Shown: positions 1-9,830 of the stretch, piece after piece
Layout of the letters: the number at the start of each line of letters is the position of its first letter
Numbering within the stretch: position 1 is the stretch's first letter
NCBI GenBank assembly: GCA_922989275.2
Contig: OV277869.1
Coordinates: 19,726,189 to 19,790,188, forward strand
Direction of reading: 5' to 3'
Length of the DNA: 64,000 nt
DNA from: Gari tellinella
Lineage: Eukaryota > Mollusca > Bivalvia > Cardiida > Psammobiidae
Notes under the pieces: generated by a model
The model's database searches: none
Told to the model about the DNA's origin: nothing
Seen by the model: only the letters and a program-made list of their open reading frames with translations
Made by a program: the position numbers and the translations under genes

Positions 1-219
1 AATTCAGGTTTACCTGTTATAAGCGGCAGCACCGGTTTCGCGTCACAAATGATAGGCTTTATGCAGGACGTATGTGATGCGGAAAGCTCATATTTGAACT
101 TTCTGCATTATTTGTGTCCTGCATTTAGCTGGGTTATTCATATAACTATCCATGATTTACCATTAAATTGCTGCTCCATCTTTTTAGATTAAATCTTGCA
201 TTGCCATTACGACGTCACG

Positions 220-471
220 CAGTGGAGAAGACGTTATTTTTTCCCGTTTAACGCAAACGAAACGCAAACGCATTGTACTAATTTTAGAAAGGACAACTTT
301 TTTAATTTTCAATTTCTAATGACTTATTTGAATCTAAATGACATACGCTTTTGGACCCTAATCAGACACCTGGTTACCCGGCATCTGATCTGGCTCCAAA
401 CTGTTTGCAATTGAAATAATACGTTTAAGTTAATCACATTTATTGGGAAAGAATAATGTATTCTCCACTGT
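220..471. mobile_element. Small TA-bounded inverted-repeat transposon, CAGTGGAGAA family
   Basis: The left end reads CAGTGGAGAAGACGTT and the right end reads TTCTCCACTG, the inverted match. Subterminal blocks CCCGTTTAACGCAAACG on the left and ATTGGGAAAGAATAA on the right recur in the other copies (31119-31368, 62391-62640). The middle holds the GATCAGAC/CATCTGATC palindrome. There is no room for a transposase, so it is non-autonomous. TA target and CAGT ends fit the Tc1/mariner-pogo group by inference. Confidence 0.8.
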
Positions 472-689
472 GACTAATTTTAGTAATTTAACACATCCGT
501 TGTATTAATATAGACTGCTCGCAAACATATCGTATGGGTTTTTTTTAATTTTCTAAAATTAAGAAGATTATGTAAGTTTATTTCCAAAGCATTCCTATAA
601 TTGTCGAGCAGTTTGTATCCAAGCTATTTGCATATGTCAGGGTTGTCGAGCTTTGAAATGAATGGTTTAACACTTACACTTCCAAGTTT

Positions 690-820
690 TACCGTCTGCA
701 TTAACCCTCTTACCGCCCAAAATATCGTCTGGATTTGAAAAAAACGCCTGCAATATTTGTATAGTCAGCTTTGGGGCTGTTTGTCTGATCAGCGTGCAAA
801 CTGTTTGCAAGGTCGCCTTT
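690..820. repeat. Fragment of TTAA-bounded repeat with partial core palindrome
   Basis: TTAACCCTCTTACCGCCC followed by AATATCGTCTGG matches the ends of the elements at 22335 and 22742. The far half carries CTGATCAGCGTGCAAACTG, a piece of the palindromic cassette found throughout the window. The right terminus is not visible, so I call it a fragment. Confidence 0.5.
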
Positions 821-880
821 TGGCGAGGCTGGTAGTGAAAGAGCGTATAAATAAAGCGTAAAGCTACCATCAGTTTTATG

Positions 881-988
881 GATCGTTTCATTAAAGTACA
901 CATTGATTCCTTGGTGTTGGAGATCTGAGCCACCAATGTTGACTCCTGCATTATCTACACCATGCTCTGTCGATACAGTCTCCCAGAA
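881..988 (-). CDS. Beta-tubulin-like exon (divergent; possible pseudogene)
   Basis: On the minus strand a splice acceptor (GATTTCAG) ends at 989 and the next codons read [16 protein letters not shown], then [15 protein letters not shown]. Beta-tubulin exon 2 starts at exactly this point (FWE, about residue 20) and has EHG, a G in the same place, SDLQ and INVYxNE in the same spacing, so about half of the 36 residues match. This stretch forms part of the N-terminal GTP-binding domain in tubulins. The usual donor after the NEAT-like residues is not evident: the frame runs on through [11 protein letters not shown], and the next GT is at GATGGTAGC. No exon 1 or exon 3 is recognisable nearby. The substitutions are far more than ordinary beta-tubulins tolerate, so this is either a fast-evolving paralogue or a decayed copy. 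The splice acceptor argues against a processed pseudogene. Confidence 0.5.
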
Positions 989-1845
989 CTGAAATCAAAA
1001 GGGAAATACAGTACAGCATCTCTATTACAAGAACTGAAAGCATAGTATTCTAATGTATTTACGACATGTGACATCTAAAGCCTAAACTCAATTTAGTAGT
1101 GGTACATGTAATGTAGACGTTTTACTGTATACACCTACCGAAAATATACGAGCTGTGCCATGATGAAGCCATGCCTATTGCATTGTACAATATCCGTGTG
1201 TACTCTATATATGTATGTTGTTTGTTAATGATGCGTATACTCGTCGCTAGGTTTGAATGTGTTAACCCATGTATGACTGGATATTGCAATTTACTCGTCC
1301 GATATACTTGCTGGAAGATTCCATTGAAGATATACAGGGTGATCTAAAGACACTGCATTAATATATTGTTTGTCAATACAGCAAAATATTTCATGATATA
1401 ACAAACAGTGCAGATCCAGTAACGCGACGTCTCACCATGGTCTACACGGTTTGCTAATGTACACTTAAGTAGACACTATGTTTAACTCGGTAAACGCCTG
1501 AACAAGCACCACACATATATACAAATAAGATAAACATACAAATAAGTAGATGTATGTAAACCTACCTTTGTACCAATGTTATTTCCACATTGACCTACTT
1601 GTAAATGTATAATTTCACGCATCCTGTTATGCACTAAAACTGTACAAGTGTGCTGCTATTGAGTTTTATCATTGCTTTCCAGCTTTAATAAAAAGTGTGA
1701 CATATACAGTTGATGCAATGTTATTCTCTCCCATTTTCACGAAACATATGCGAACGTAAACATGTAAAACAATAACAGGTTTGTGAAAATGTTAACGACC
1801 GCAAAATGTTTTAGTTTCATGCTGAAAGGCAAACCGTTTAGAGCC
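989..1845. other. Gene-free stretch
   Basis: I see no coding signal. At 1228-1265 there is a single terminus of the third TTAA family (ATACTCGTCGCTAGG then GAATGTGTTAA), with its partner end missing. The rest looks like unique AT-rich intergenic or intronic DNA. Confidence 0.5.
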
Positions 1846-1957
1846 CGGTCAGATCCCTGGTAACCAGGGGTCTAATCAGGCTCCAAACAGTTTGCAATTG
1901 AAATAATGGTTTTAGCACAAACGAGTCTATTGGGGAAAGAACAACGCCTTCTCCTCT
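1846..1957. mobile_element. Half copy of the CAGTGGAGAA element
   Basis: Only the core palindrome and the right half are left: AATCAGGCTCCAAACAG, TTGCAATTGAAATAATGG, then ATTGGGGAAAGAACAACG and a worn CTTCTCCTC terminus. The left terminal repeat is missing. Confidence 0.6.
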
Positions 1958-2537
1958 TTAAGTTACACAGTTTTTGTACCCATTTGAATGCTTGTTCATG
2001 TATATACATTTATATACAAAATATGTGTATCTATAGATGTTACTGTATGTATAAGATATGGTGTTGACTTTTATACTCCACTGAACACAGCAAGATATAA
2101 GTTCGAATTACTGGAGTTTCTGGTTAAGACAGTTTAAAACAAAACTCTAGCGACGAGCATACTCGTAATTTACGAATGGTACACTTTACCAATGCAAACA
2201 GTAAAGTTCCATATTAGAGGGCTCCTTAAGGAACCTTCTTATCAGGATTTGAACTGTTTGTTGTCATTTTGAAATATATTGTAATAAACACCTATAAATA
2301 GTTTCATATTGACTATACTTAATTGGATATTGGAACTTTTCATTAAACGTTTCAGCGGTGAATATGGTAGGTTAATAGTCCTTCAACAGAAGTTTATTTG
2401 TCTGTCTCTTAAGGTACTTCGCATAAGGAAGTCACTCTTGCGGGCGAGCGGAAATGCGTCTTGACGACATAGACTTTTTCCGCACGTGATCATACTAGAT
2501 AATTTATATAAAGGAAATATTGATACAATTTAGTATA

Positions 2538-2610
2538 GTCCTTCATAGCGCAGTTGGTACAGTGATTGACTAGCAATCCAAAGGTCATAGGTTCGACTCC
2601 CATACGATCC
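2538..2610 (+). tRNA. tRNA-like sequence, Ala(AGC)-like loop, probably a pseudogene
   Basis: An A box (TAGCGCAGTTGG) and a B box (GGTTCGACTCC) are spaced as in a tRNA, and a T10 run follows directly as a pol III stop. The anticodon loop can be read CTAGCAA, which has U33 and purine 37 and gives anticodon AGC. The stem pairs cleanly only if one G is restored (ATTGA against TCCAA). The acceptor arms pair poorly. It is therefore a degenerate tRNA or the head of a tRNA-derived repeat. Confidence 0.5.
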
Positions 2611-2919
2611 TTTTTTTTTTAAGTGTCCGATTTATTGACTTGTCAATCCATAACGCAGTGATCAAGGGACATGTCATGTTTTTAATCTTTGTTGATTAGA
2701 ATCAGTGATGTTATATACGGTCCAATTATACAATAAAATCGATATACATGTATAAGATTTGATCGAACTATAAAGCGACATATTGAAGCTTATCAATACG
2801 TCAACCTTTTCAAGATCGATATTGCCCATTATTATTAGTTCGGCAGAGGGTTGACTTGACCTGGAAATGCCGTCCTAAGTTTTTTTCCCGACTGATTCTA
2901 CTTCAGCATATGTTACTTA

Positions 2920-4350
2920 TTGAAAAACCATCGGGTGTCACTTTGTCACCCTTGAGCATTCTCGTATATTCAAGATGGCGGCCAAAATGGCTGCCGAAAG
3001 GCTTTTAAACAATATAGCATACAAATTCATTTTTCATTTTTTTAATTGATTTGACCTCACCATAATGATAGTTATTATTCAAAAGACGTTTAATGTTTTC
3101 AAAGTATTACGGGTGACATCTTGTCACTCTTTGGCATTTCAGTATATTCAAAATGGCGGCTAAAATGGCTACCTATATGTGTTGAAACAAACTACTCTAA
3201 ACTTCAGCATTCATGGTTTGGTTTTCTTAACTGATTTGACCCCACCAAAATGATAGATATTACTGAACTGATGATACATATTATTGAACTGTTACGGATG
3301 CCATCCTGTCACCCCTGAGCATTTCTGTATATTCAAGATGGCGGCCAAAATGGCTACCGAAACAATGGTCCAAAAAGCAGCATTCATTGTTTCTCTTTAT
3401 AAACTGATTTGACCTCACCATAATGAGAGTTATTATTTACATGGACAATTTATGTTTTAAAAATATTACGAGTGACATCTTGTCACCCTTCAGCATTTCT
3501 GTTTATTCAAATGGCGGCTTATATGGCTATCTAAATGCGTTAAAATCTACTCTTAACTTCAGCATTCATAGTTTGGTTTTCTAAATTTATTTGACTCCAC
3601 CATCATGAAAGTTTTTTACTGAAATGGTGATACATATTATTGAACTGTTACGGATGACATCTTGTCACCTTTGAGCATGTCTGTATATTCAAAATAGCGG
3701 CTAAAATGGCTACCTAAATGTTTTAAAACAAAATGGTCAACACATCAGCATTCATAATTTCTTTTTATTAATTGATTTGATCTCACCATTATGATATTCG
3801 TTATTTAAATAATAATCAAACTAATTATTGAAATGTTACGGGTGACATCTTTTTATCATTGAGCATTTCCGGATATTTAAGATGGCGGCCAAAATAGTGA
3901 TGAAAATTGTGTTTAGCAAAAAAAATAGAAAAATCAACGATCATACATTTTATATTCATAACTGACTCGATATCAACGTAATTATACTTTCTATTAGATT
4001 TATGATACTTATTGATGAAATGTAATGGGTAACATCTTTTCATCTTTGAGTATTTCTGTATATTTAAGATGGTGATGCTTATTATTGAAAACATGATACT
4101 TCTTATGGAACTGTACGTGGATGACATCTTGTCACCCTTGAGCATTTCCATATATTCGAGATGGCGAACAAAGCGTTGACCGAAATGCTTTAAATCAAAA
4201 TAAGTCAAAACAACAACAATCATTATTTCTTATTTTTAAATGGTTTGACCTTACCAGAATGATACTTATTATTGACAGAATGATACTCATTATTGAAATA
4301 CTTTGGGGGACATAATTTCACCTTCGAGCATTTTCGTAATCAAGAAAGCG
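2920..4350. repeat. Degenerate ~181-bp tandem satellite with a GATGGCGGC motif
   Basis: The phrase TATTCAAGATGGCGGCC recurs at about 2967, 3148, 3331, 3508, 3686, 3874, 4063 and 4155, mostly 177-188 bp apart, together with GGTGACATCTTGTCACC and TTGATTTGACC. Divergence is high, so the array is old. AAGATGGCGGC is the consensus site of the zinc-finger protein YY1 in animals, and it is among the better conserved parts of the unit. Confidence 0.85.
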
Positions 4351-4859
4351 GCGATATAAATGCTTAAATATTTAAAATGTTCAAAAGTCAAAATAAACAG
4401 CTATTTCTTGACTGGTTCTTTTTAAGCACCTGGTATTTGTTCACAAGAGCGCTTTTACATTTAACCCAAGAGACTTCCTACCTGATCGGGGTTCTGGGGC
4501 TTAATTGTCATAGGACTATTTCTGTATTTGACCGAGATAATGCCCGCTGTCAATAACTTCAAGGAAGGCAGGTCGCTGATTTTGTTCCCATGCGCTGATT
4601 CGCAACGAATGAGACTAGCCGAAATCATCTTTCTGAAATCATCATCATCTCATCTCATCACCTCTCATCTTTTATCGGCGCTATATGATCTATTCTGTGT
4701 TGCAGTACCCTTAACCCCAACTCGTCCATGCATGCTTTTACATATCAATATTTACGTTCTACAGGGCATGCTACGAGCGTACCTTGACAGCCACAAATTG
4801 CTCTGTTTACAAATTAACTATAGCGTTATGACAAGGTTTCCGGTCCAAGTCGCTGGCTG

Positions 4860-5640
4860 TGAAGATGGTATCTGTTTATCCTTCCTCCAGCCAAACCCTG
4901 TTGGGTCAATTTCAGGTAGATTGTTTCCTCTAATAAATGCCTAAATCAAGGTAGCAGCGTTTTGCTGATGTTTCATCGCTAAGCTGTGTGGTCTATAATT
5001 GAACGCGTGTTTCAGATATGAACTCGGGGATATACTATTGCTTGTCAAATGTAAGTTTCAATATAAAAATCAAGTCAACCGATAAGTTAAAACACACAGT
5101 TGGACCACAATTATTTCCTTGCAGCAGTTCACGTTCCTATTCCAAAGCTGTCTGCAACTGTGTTACATCCCGAGAGGGTATGTGCATGAAGAATGTCCTC
5201 AGTAATGTCCATATGTTTGCCACATGCAATATCAATAATAGATTTGATTAACATTTCATTCGCCTTTCTTGTTTTATAATATGACTGACAGCTTAGGATT
5301 CGAATAATTTCTTATGCTCTCGTACACTTATAGAAATGTAAGTGCTGTATATATAGGTCAACATTGTTTTCCTCCAACTTAAATGTTCTGCACAGAGCCT
5401 TTTGTGGGGTATGTCATTAAACCTTAATAATATCGATCCGTCTATGGTGACTGTCTACTGGTCCCATTTTTGTGTCAAAAACTCCTATCTGGATATTTTT
5501 TGAATTGCTCTATCAAATTTTGTAACTGTCATATCATTATGATCACCAAACAGTGTTGTTGGAAAAGGTGTCAATTCATGGGACAGAACATCTCCGATAT
5601 CAACCTCATGGCTGCTAGTTTGAAGACTTTCGAAGATTAT
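4860..5640 (-). pseudogene. Decayed CDS of a dispersed invertebrate repeat-encoded protein
   Basis: Minus-strand translation in broken frames gives three recognisable stretches in order: GDVLSHELTPFPTTLFGD (about 5600), DGSILLRFNDIPHKRL (about 5420) and DPTGFGWRKDKQIP (about 4900). A widespread family of uncharacterised mollusc and cnidarian proteins, often repeat-associated, has the same series: a HEL-P-P-LF motif, then FDGY plus a KD..H.RR motif, then a GW...lIPV motif ahead of a Cys-rich tail. In-frame stops and frameshifts separate the pieces and no Cys-rich tail is evident. It lies inside the putative 2409-7763 element and may have been its own gene. Family recognition is from memory. 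Confidence 0.4.
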
Positions 5641-5869
5641 TGAGTAGATTCCACATGATTTGACCTACCATCACATTATTTTGGTCACGGTGATTTCTTC
5701 TCTGATATCTTGTTTGTCCAATTCTATTAGCATTCCCTAGTCTGGTTTCTAGCTGTTATGCACATCATCTAATTCCATTTCTTCAGTAACACTGTTGAAA
5801 ATCAATTTCCTTATCAATCTAGCAACTACAATTTTTTAAATGCACTTTAAACTGACTTGTTCACAGTGC

Positions 5870-7120
5870 ATATTACTGTAAGTTATTCCATAAGTTAAAG
5901 TTTGGGTGCAATAGAACCCCTTTTTCAAGAGTTATTCATCCTTGATGCACTCAGATAGGCTCGAAAAGGCAAAACTTTAACAACGTTTGCGCTCTAGTGT
6001 CTACAAATTTGAATATACATTTTTCCAAACCTTAACAGGTTAAGTAAGTCTTTAAGTTTTAGGAAGATTTTGATTATTGATGACACTTAAAGATAAAACT
6101 ACCCGATTCAATTCAGGTGAGAGATTGTATGGCCATCATGGTCCTCTTGTCTTACCGTGCTTTCCGTGTCCTTTGCGTTGTTTTCTATTTTCCGTCTCCT
6201 TTGTGCCCCTCAAAGTCAGTATCAGGATCATCCCTGTGAGCCACCATGATATCAAAGTTTGCTAGCAACTGATTGTACATGTGAATTTTAAAGCCTATGA
6301 GTATTTCTGCTTAATCATAATCTTAATTATGCAATTGGCCACATGCCCATGGCACATAAAGGGGATTTCAATGAACATATGACATATTCACTTTTATATA
6401 CCTCGTCGATGCCTCATCAAATCTTAATTTTCAAAAATATTCTGATCACCGCTCTTCGGAGAGCCTCCCTTTCTTTCAGGTAAGCCATGCCACATCTGCC
6501 ATTGTTAGTTAACATGACCTGAATCAGAACTTTAAGGCAGCATTTCACTTTATACTACACTCTTTCAATGCATCAGCAAATATAAAGGCTAAGCCACTGT
6601 CTGCCATCAAACTACCATCATCAGCAACTAAGCTGTTGAGTAAGTGTATACCACCAAAACTATATGCTAAGAATGAAATATTTTGACGCACAAAAGCACG
6701 TACAGTTACGTGACCCTAGCTGCTGGTACTTAGTCAAACACTGACCAAAAAGAAAACAATATCTAGGCCACAGAGGTCAAGGTTAAAGGTAAATGTTAGT
6801 AATTTACTATTGTAACTAGTTTTACTCGTTGAAGTACACATACATGTGAAGTTATGTGAACGTAATTGAAGTACTTAGTCCAAAATTGACCTATAAAACG
6901 CAAAACAATTTACAAATGTCACAGAGGTCAAGGGCAAAAGTCAAGGTTATCAAACTGCAATGCAACATGCTACGCACATTAAGGCGTATCTATGGTTTAA
7001 GTTTCATTGATATAATACTTAAACTTTCAAGGAATTTACCCGGTATTCGATGCCGGGGTATAGTATAAAAGGCCGAATTTCGTGGAAATGAGTAAAAAAT
7101 GGTGGGTGGGGTAAACCGGA
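5870..7120. other. Gene-free stretch inside the putative element
   Basis: No coding, RNA or clear repeat signal is visible. A plus-strand frame at 6077-6265 has no splice or domain support. CACAGAGGTCAAG recurs at about 6769 and 6919 and hints at a short worn duplication. Confidence 0.4.
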
Positions 7121-7937
7121 AATATATCAAAATGCTCAAGGGTGCCAAGGTGGCACCCGGTCAATTCTGAATGACAATGCTTCGAACTATCAATATCAAT
7201 CAAGAAAAAAACTTAGGACGCCATTTCTAGGTGGACCTCCAAATCCTCATTTCTCTGCCGGACTATATGTTTAAACAATATAATTAACTTCGTATGCAAG
7301 TCCATGAATAAATAATAATTCATTTTAATTTTAAGGTAGGTAAATGTATCTCAACTTCAATTTTACCTCATTTTAATAAGAACATATGTTATTACAACAA
7401 ATCCTGACTGTAATATTTTCTATTTTTTTCTGACCAACTATTTCATCAACCATATATTTGAATAAAATGAAAACAAATATACATTGAATGGGTCAGTTTT
7501 TTGTAATTCAATATTTAAGCATTTTGCAAAATTTCAATAGCTGATAAAATCTTTCTGAACACCTTTATTAACTTTATTTATTTTTAAGAAAAATAAAATC
7601 ATCAAAATTCCAGGTTTTTGTAAGAAAAAGAGACCTTAAAGACAAACCACACGATAATTGTTTTCTATATTTTTACACATTGTTTCTTAGGCTATTATCA
7701 TACTTCAATAAAAGTTTCATAACACCTTGTATGGAAACTAAGCGCATCTGCGAAGTACCTTAAGACATTTAAGAGGGAGCTTTCAGCTTTTCCCGTTGTC
7801 CGGCATTGAGCTACCACAAGCTTTAGTAGCATTTGTATATCATTTGGTCAGAAAGAATACATGTTTGGTACGACAGATTCGATTGTTTTTTAGGGATAAG
7901 ACTTCAGGTTTTAGGGGTTCACTTTTCTGAAGGTATA

Positions 7938-9085
7938 GCCCCGTTCCACTAGACGGCGCTCGATGGCGATCTCTGCGTTCCGACAGAGCGCCATATGACG
8001 CATCAGAAGGAGGCGATCTAGCGGCATGTACTATCCGATTGTGATCAGATAACGCTCCTATGGCGATCCGTTAGCCATCTATAAGATCCGATAGCGACTT
8101 CATGGGCATTGGTCGCCACCATATTCATAAAAAATGTTGCGGCCTTGAATAATCAGAGTGCGCTAAAGGCGACTAAGATGCGATCAAATGCGCTCTATTG
8201 GCGCTCGAATGACAACCACTGCGACCTATGGCGCTCAAAAAAGAGCCGATAGCGATGTCGGCGACCGATGGAGATCCAGTACCGCTCTGTTAGCGCTCTT
8301 CTTGATTTGATTCGAGAGATATCATATGAAGACCTGTGGCGATCTGCCGCGCTCATTCGTTTTAGATTCGGCAGCGGATGTTAAGGAAAATAGTCATACA
8401 TATACATGTAGTTACATCATGCAGTTTGGATCTATTGATAGAAATATTATCTGGTATTTTAAAATGCAGAGAATCACTATCAGATCGCCACGGAGCGCGA
8501 ACTATCTACTGATTTAAAAAAGTAAAGTACCAGTTAAAGTCTACTTTCAGTCCGAATGACCGCTCAGCCGACTGTAAATTTACCCCCTGATCATTGAGCC
8601 ATCTTGCCTACAATATTGAGCACTGCTAACATATGGCGCTAAAGCAGCCGCAGTACCGGCTCAGACCCTCACAGGTACCCATTTTAACCCCTGGGTGGAG
8701 AGGAGCAATTCGCGGTACATGTCTTGCTCAAGGACATTCCTGTACATCATCAGGGATTCGGAAAAAATCCCCTAGTCAGACCGCTGGTCCGGCGGGGGAT
8801 CGAACTCACGACCCCTGGTACCGTAGTCCAACAGTGTTACCACTGGACTACTACCGCCGGTTTAGTTTGTTGGATCATGGTATCGCTCTAAGGTGATCCG
8901 ATAGCGCTCCAGTTACGATCTTGGCGATCAAGTAGCGCTCCGATGGCGACTTACGCGATCAATTAGCGATCTGATGGCGTTCTGGCAAGAGCACCGCGGA
9001 TTTTTGTGCAGGGGAGTAAACCGCCGGCGACCTTGGCGCTCATGGAGATTAGATAGCGATCAATTTACGTTCAGGTAGCGCTCCT
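7938..9085. repeat. Degenerate GCGATC / AGCGCTC short-period array, split by a SINE
   Basis: From CCCCGTTCCACTAGACGGCG onward the sequence is dominated by GGCGATC, TAGCGCTC, GATGGCG and GATAGCGA at roughly 10-12 bp or multiples. The pattern stops near 8510, where a SINE intervenes, and resumes at 8880-9085. It reads as the interior of a DNA element with subterminal short repeats, or as an old minisatellite. The partner terminus was not located. Confidence 0.6.
8521..8880 (-). mobile_element. tRNA-derived SINE, copy 1
   Basis: Read on the minus strand, it begins with a tRNA-like head (CCGGCGGTAGTAGTCCAGTG, then GTGAGTTCGATCCCCCGCC with a B box). A body containing GTACCTGTGAGGGTCTGAGC and GCAGTGCTCAATATTGTAGG follows. 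A second copy in the same orientation at 28115-28440 matches nearly end to end. It interrupts the GCGATC array, so it is the younger of the two. No protein is encoded. Confidence 0.8.
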
Positions 9086-9355
9086 GGCGATCTAGGCTCT
9101 CTGTATCATATCACCAAACCTCGGTTTGTGCATAGGGAAACGCTCAAATCTGACCAAACAAATGCTTGAGAACGATCGAAGATTCATCTCAAACGCTGGA
9201 TGCCAGTTTCTTTGCAGTGGTAGCTTAAAGCAGCTTAAAGCTTCAGAAGCATTCTGCTTTACTTTCATCCTGCTATAAGTAGGCATTTGTCTTCATACCT
9301 AGAATCAGGATATAGGGTAAAATGTCCAGTAAACATAATATATTTAGATGGTAAC

Positions 9356-9497
9356 TCAAAGATGTTTTTTGCAGACAAATGCGTGTTTGTGGTGACATCC
9401 TTGGTCATTCCACTTGTCCCGTGGCACCTGCCATCCCGCAATCACACAGTGCTGGTTGTTCCCGTACCGGTTATCAGGCTGGCCTGGTCTCCAGTTT
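9356..9497 (-). CDS. C-type lectin domain, final exon
   Basis: On the minus strand a good acceptor (TATTGTATTTCAG) precedes one leftover base and then codons for NWRPGQPDNRYGNNQHCV, followed by WNDQGCHHKHAFVCKK and a TGA stop at 9356. This is the C-terminal third of a C-type lectin-like fold: the W..GQPDN loop, the two conserved cysteines, the WND calcium-binding motif and FVC at the last strand. A QPD motif instead of EPN usually goes with galactose-type sugar binding in this family. In molluscs such proteins are often secreted recognition molecules, but the signal peptide lies in exons I could not find upstream (higher coordinates), where a small transposon sits at 9579. The frame is intact to its stop, so I take it as part of a real gene. 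Confidence 0.8.
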
Positions 9498-9526
9498 CTG
9501 AAATACAATATGAAATACAGTAAAAA

Positions 9527-9576
9527 CCTGTCTATAGCGACCAACGCAACGTAATTATGTTGATCGTAATAAGTGT
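9527..9576. repeat. Solo pogo/Tc1-like terminal repeat
   Basis: ACAGTAAAAACCTGTC followed by ATAGCGACCAAC is the left-end counterpart of the TTAGTGGTCGTAATAGAG ends seen near 31870 and 56277 (and, worn, near 12893). Only this end is present here, in the intron next to the lectin exon. Confidence 0.45.
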
Positions 9577-9578
9577 GT

Positions 9579-9830
9579 TTAACCCTTTCCCCCATGGAAG
9601 CGCCTTTTAGCACATTTAATTTATCCTTTCACTGAAGAAAATAATTCCAATTTATGCAGTCATAAACATGTAAAGTTAGAAATGTTTTCTATATCCTTGC
9701 AGATTGTAGCTTGAAACAGGTTGAAAGTATAGCAGAATGCGCCTTGAGGCGCATTCTGCTTTACTTTCAACCTGCTTTAAGTGATCACTTGTCTTCAAAA
9801 CTAGAAACAGGCTATGTGGTAAAGGGTTAA
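9579..9830. mobile_element. TTAA-bounded inverted-repeat element, TTAACCCTTTCCC family
   Basis: Starts TTAACCCTTTCCC and ends GGTAAAGGGTTAA. The centre is a hairpin: AAAGTAAAGCAGAATGCGCC-type sequence facing its complement (GGCGCATTCTGCTTTACTTT). TTAA at both ends and CCC next to it fit piggyBac-type target sites and ends, by inference. Copies in the window include 12487, 12972, 41317, 52301, 57623 and 63440. Confidence 0.75.

Larger units (their letters stand above)
2409..7763. mobile_element. Putative 5.3-kb inverted-repeat element with internal satellite and decayed ORF
   Basis: A perfect 15-bp inverted repeat bounds the interval: TTAAGGTACTTCGCA at 2409-2423 and its complement at 7749-7763. 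A second, imperfect pair lies inside: about 2839-2970 against 7121-7263, sharing CGGCAGAG, the GTCCTAAGTTTTTTTC block and CACCCTTGAGCATT. Between them lie a tRNA-like sequence, a ~181-bp satellite and a decayed minus-strand coding region. The nested symmetry suggests one old DNA element whose subterminal repeats grew into the satellite. I recognise no transposase, and 15 bp is short, so the outer boundaries are tentative. Confidence 0.45.

Noticed and set aside
2538..2610. Functional tRNA-Ala(AGC)
   Set aside because: The acceptor arm does not pair and the anticodon stem needs one added base. Listed only as tRNA-like.
3825..4223. Minus-strand 132-codon frame
   Set aside because: It lies entirely inside the ~181-bp satellite and repeats with it. 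No domain.
4528..4944. Plus-strand 138-codon frame
   Set aside because: The coding-like signal here is on the other strand (DPTGFGWRKD). The plus frame has no recognisable motif.
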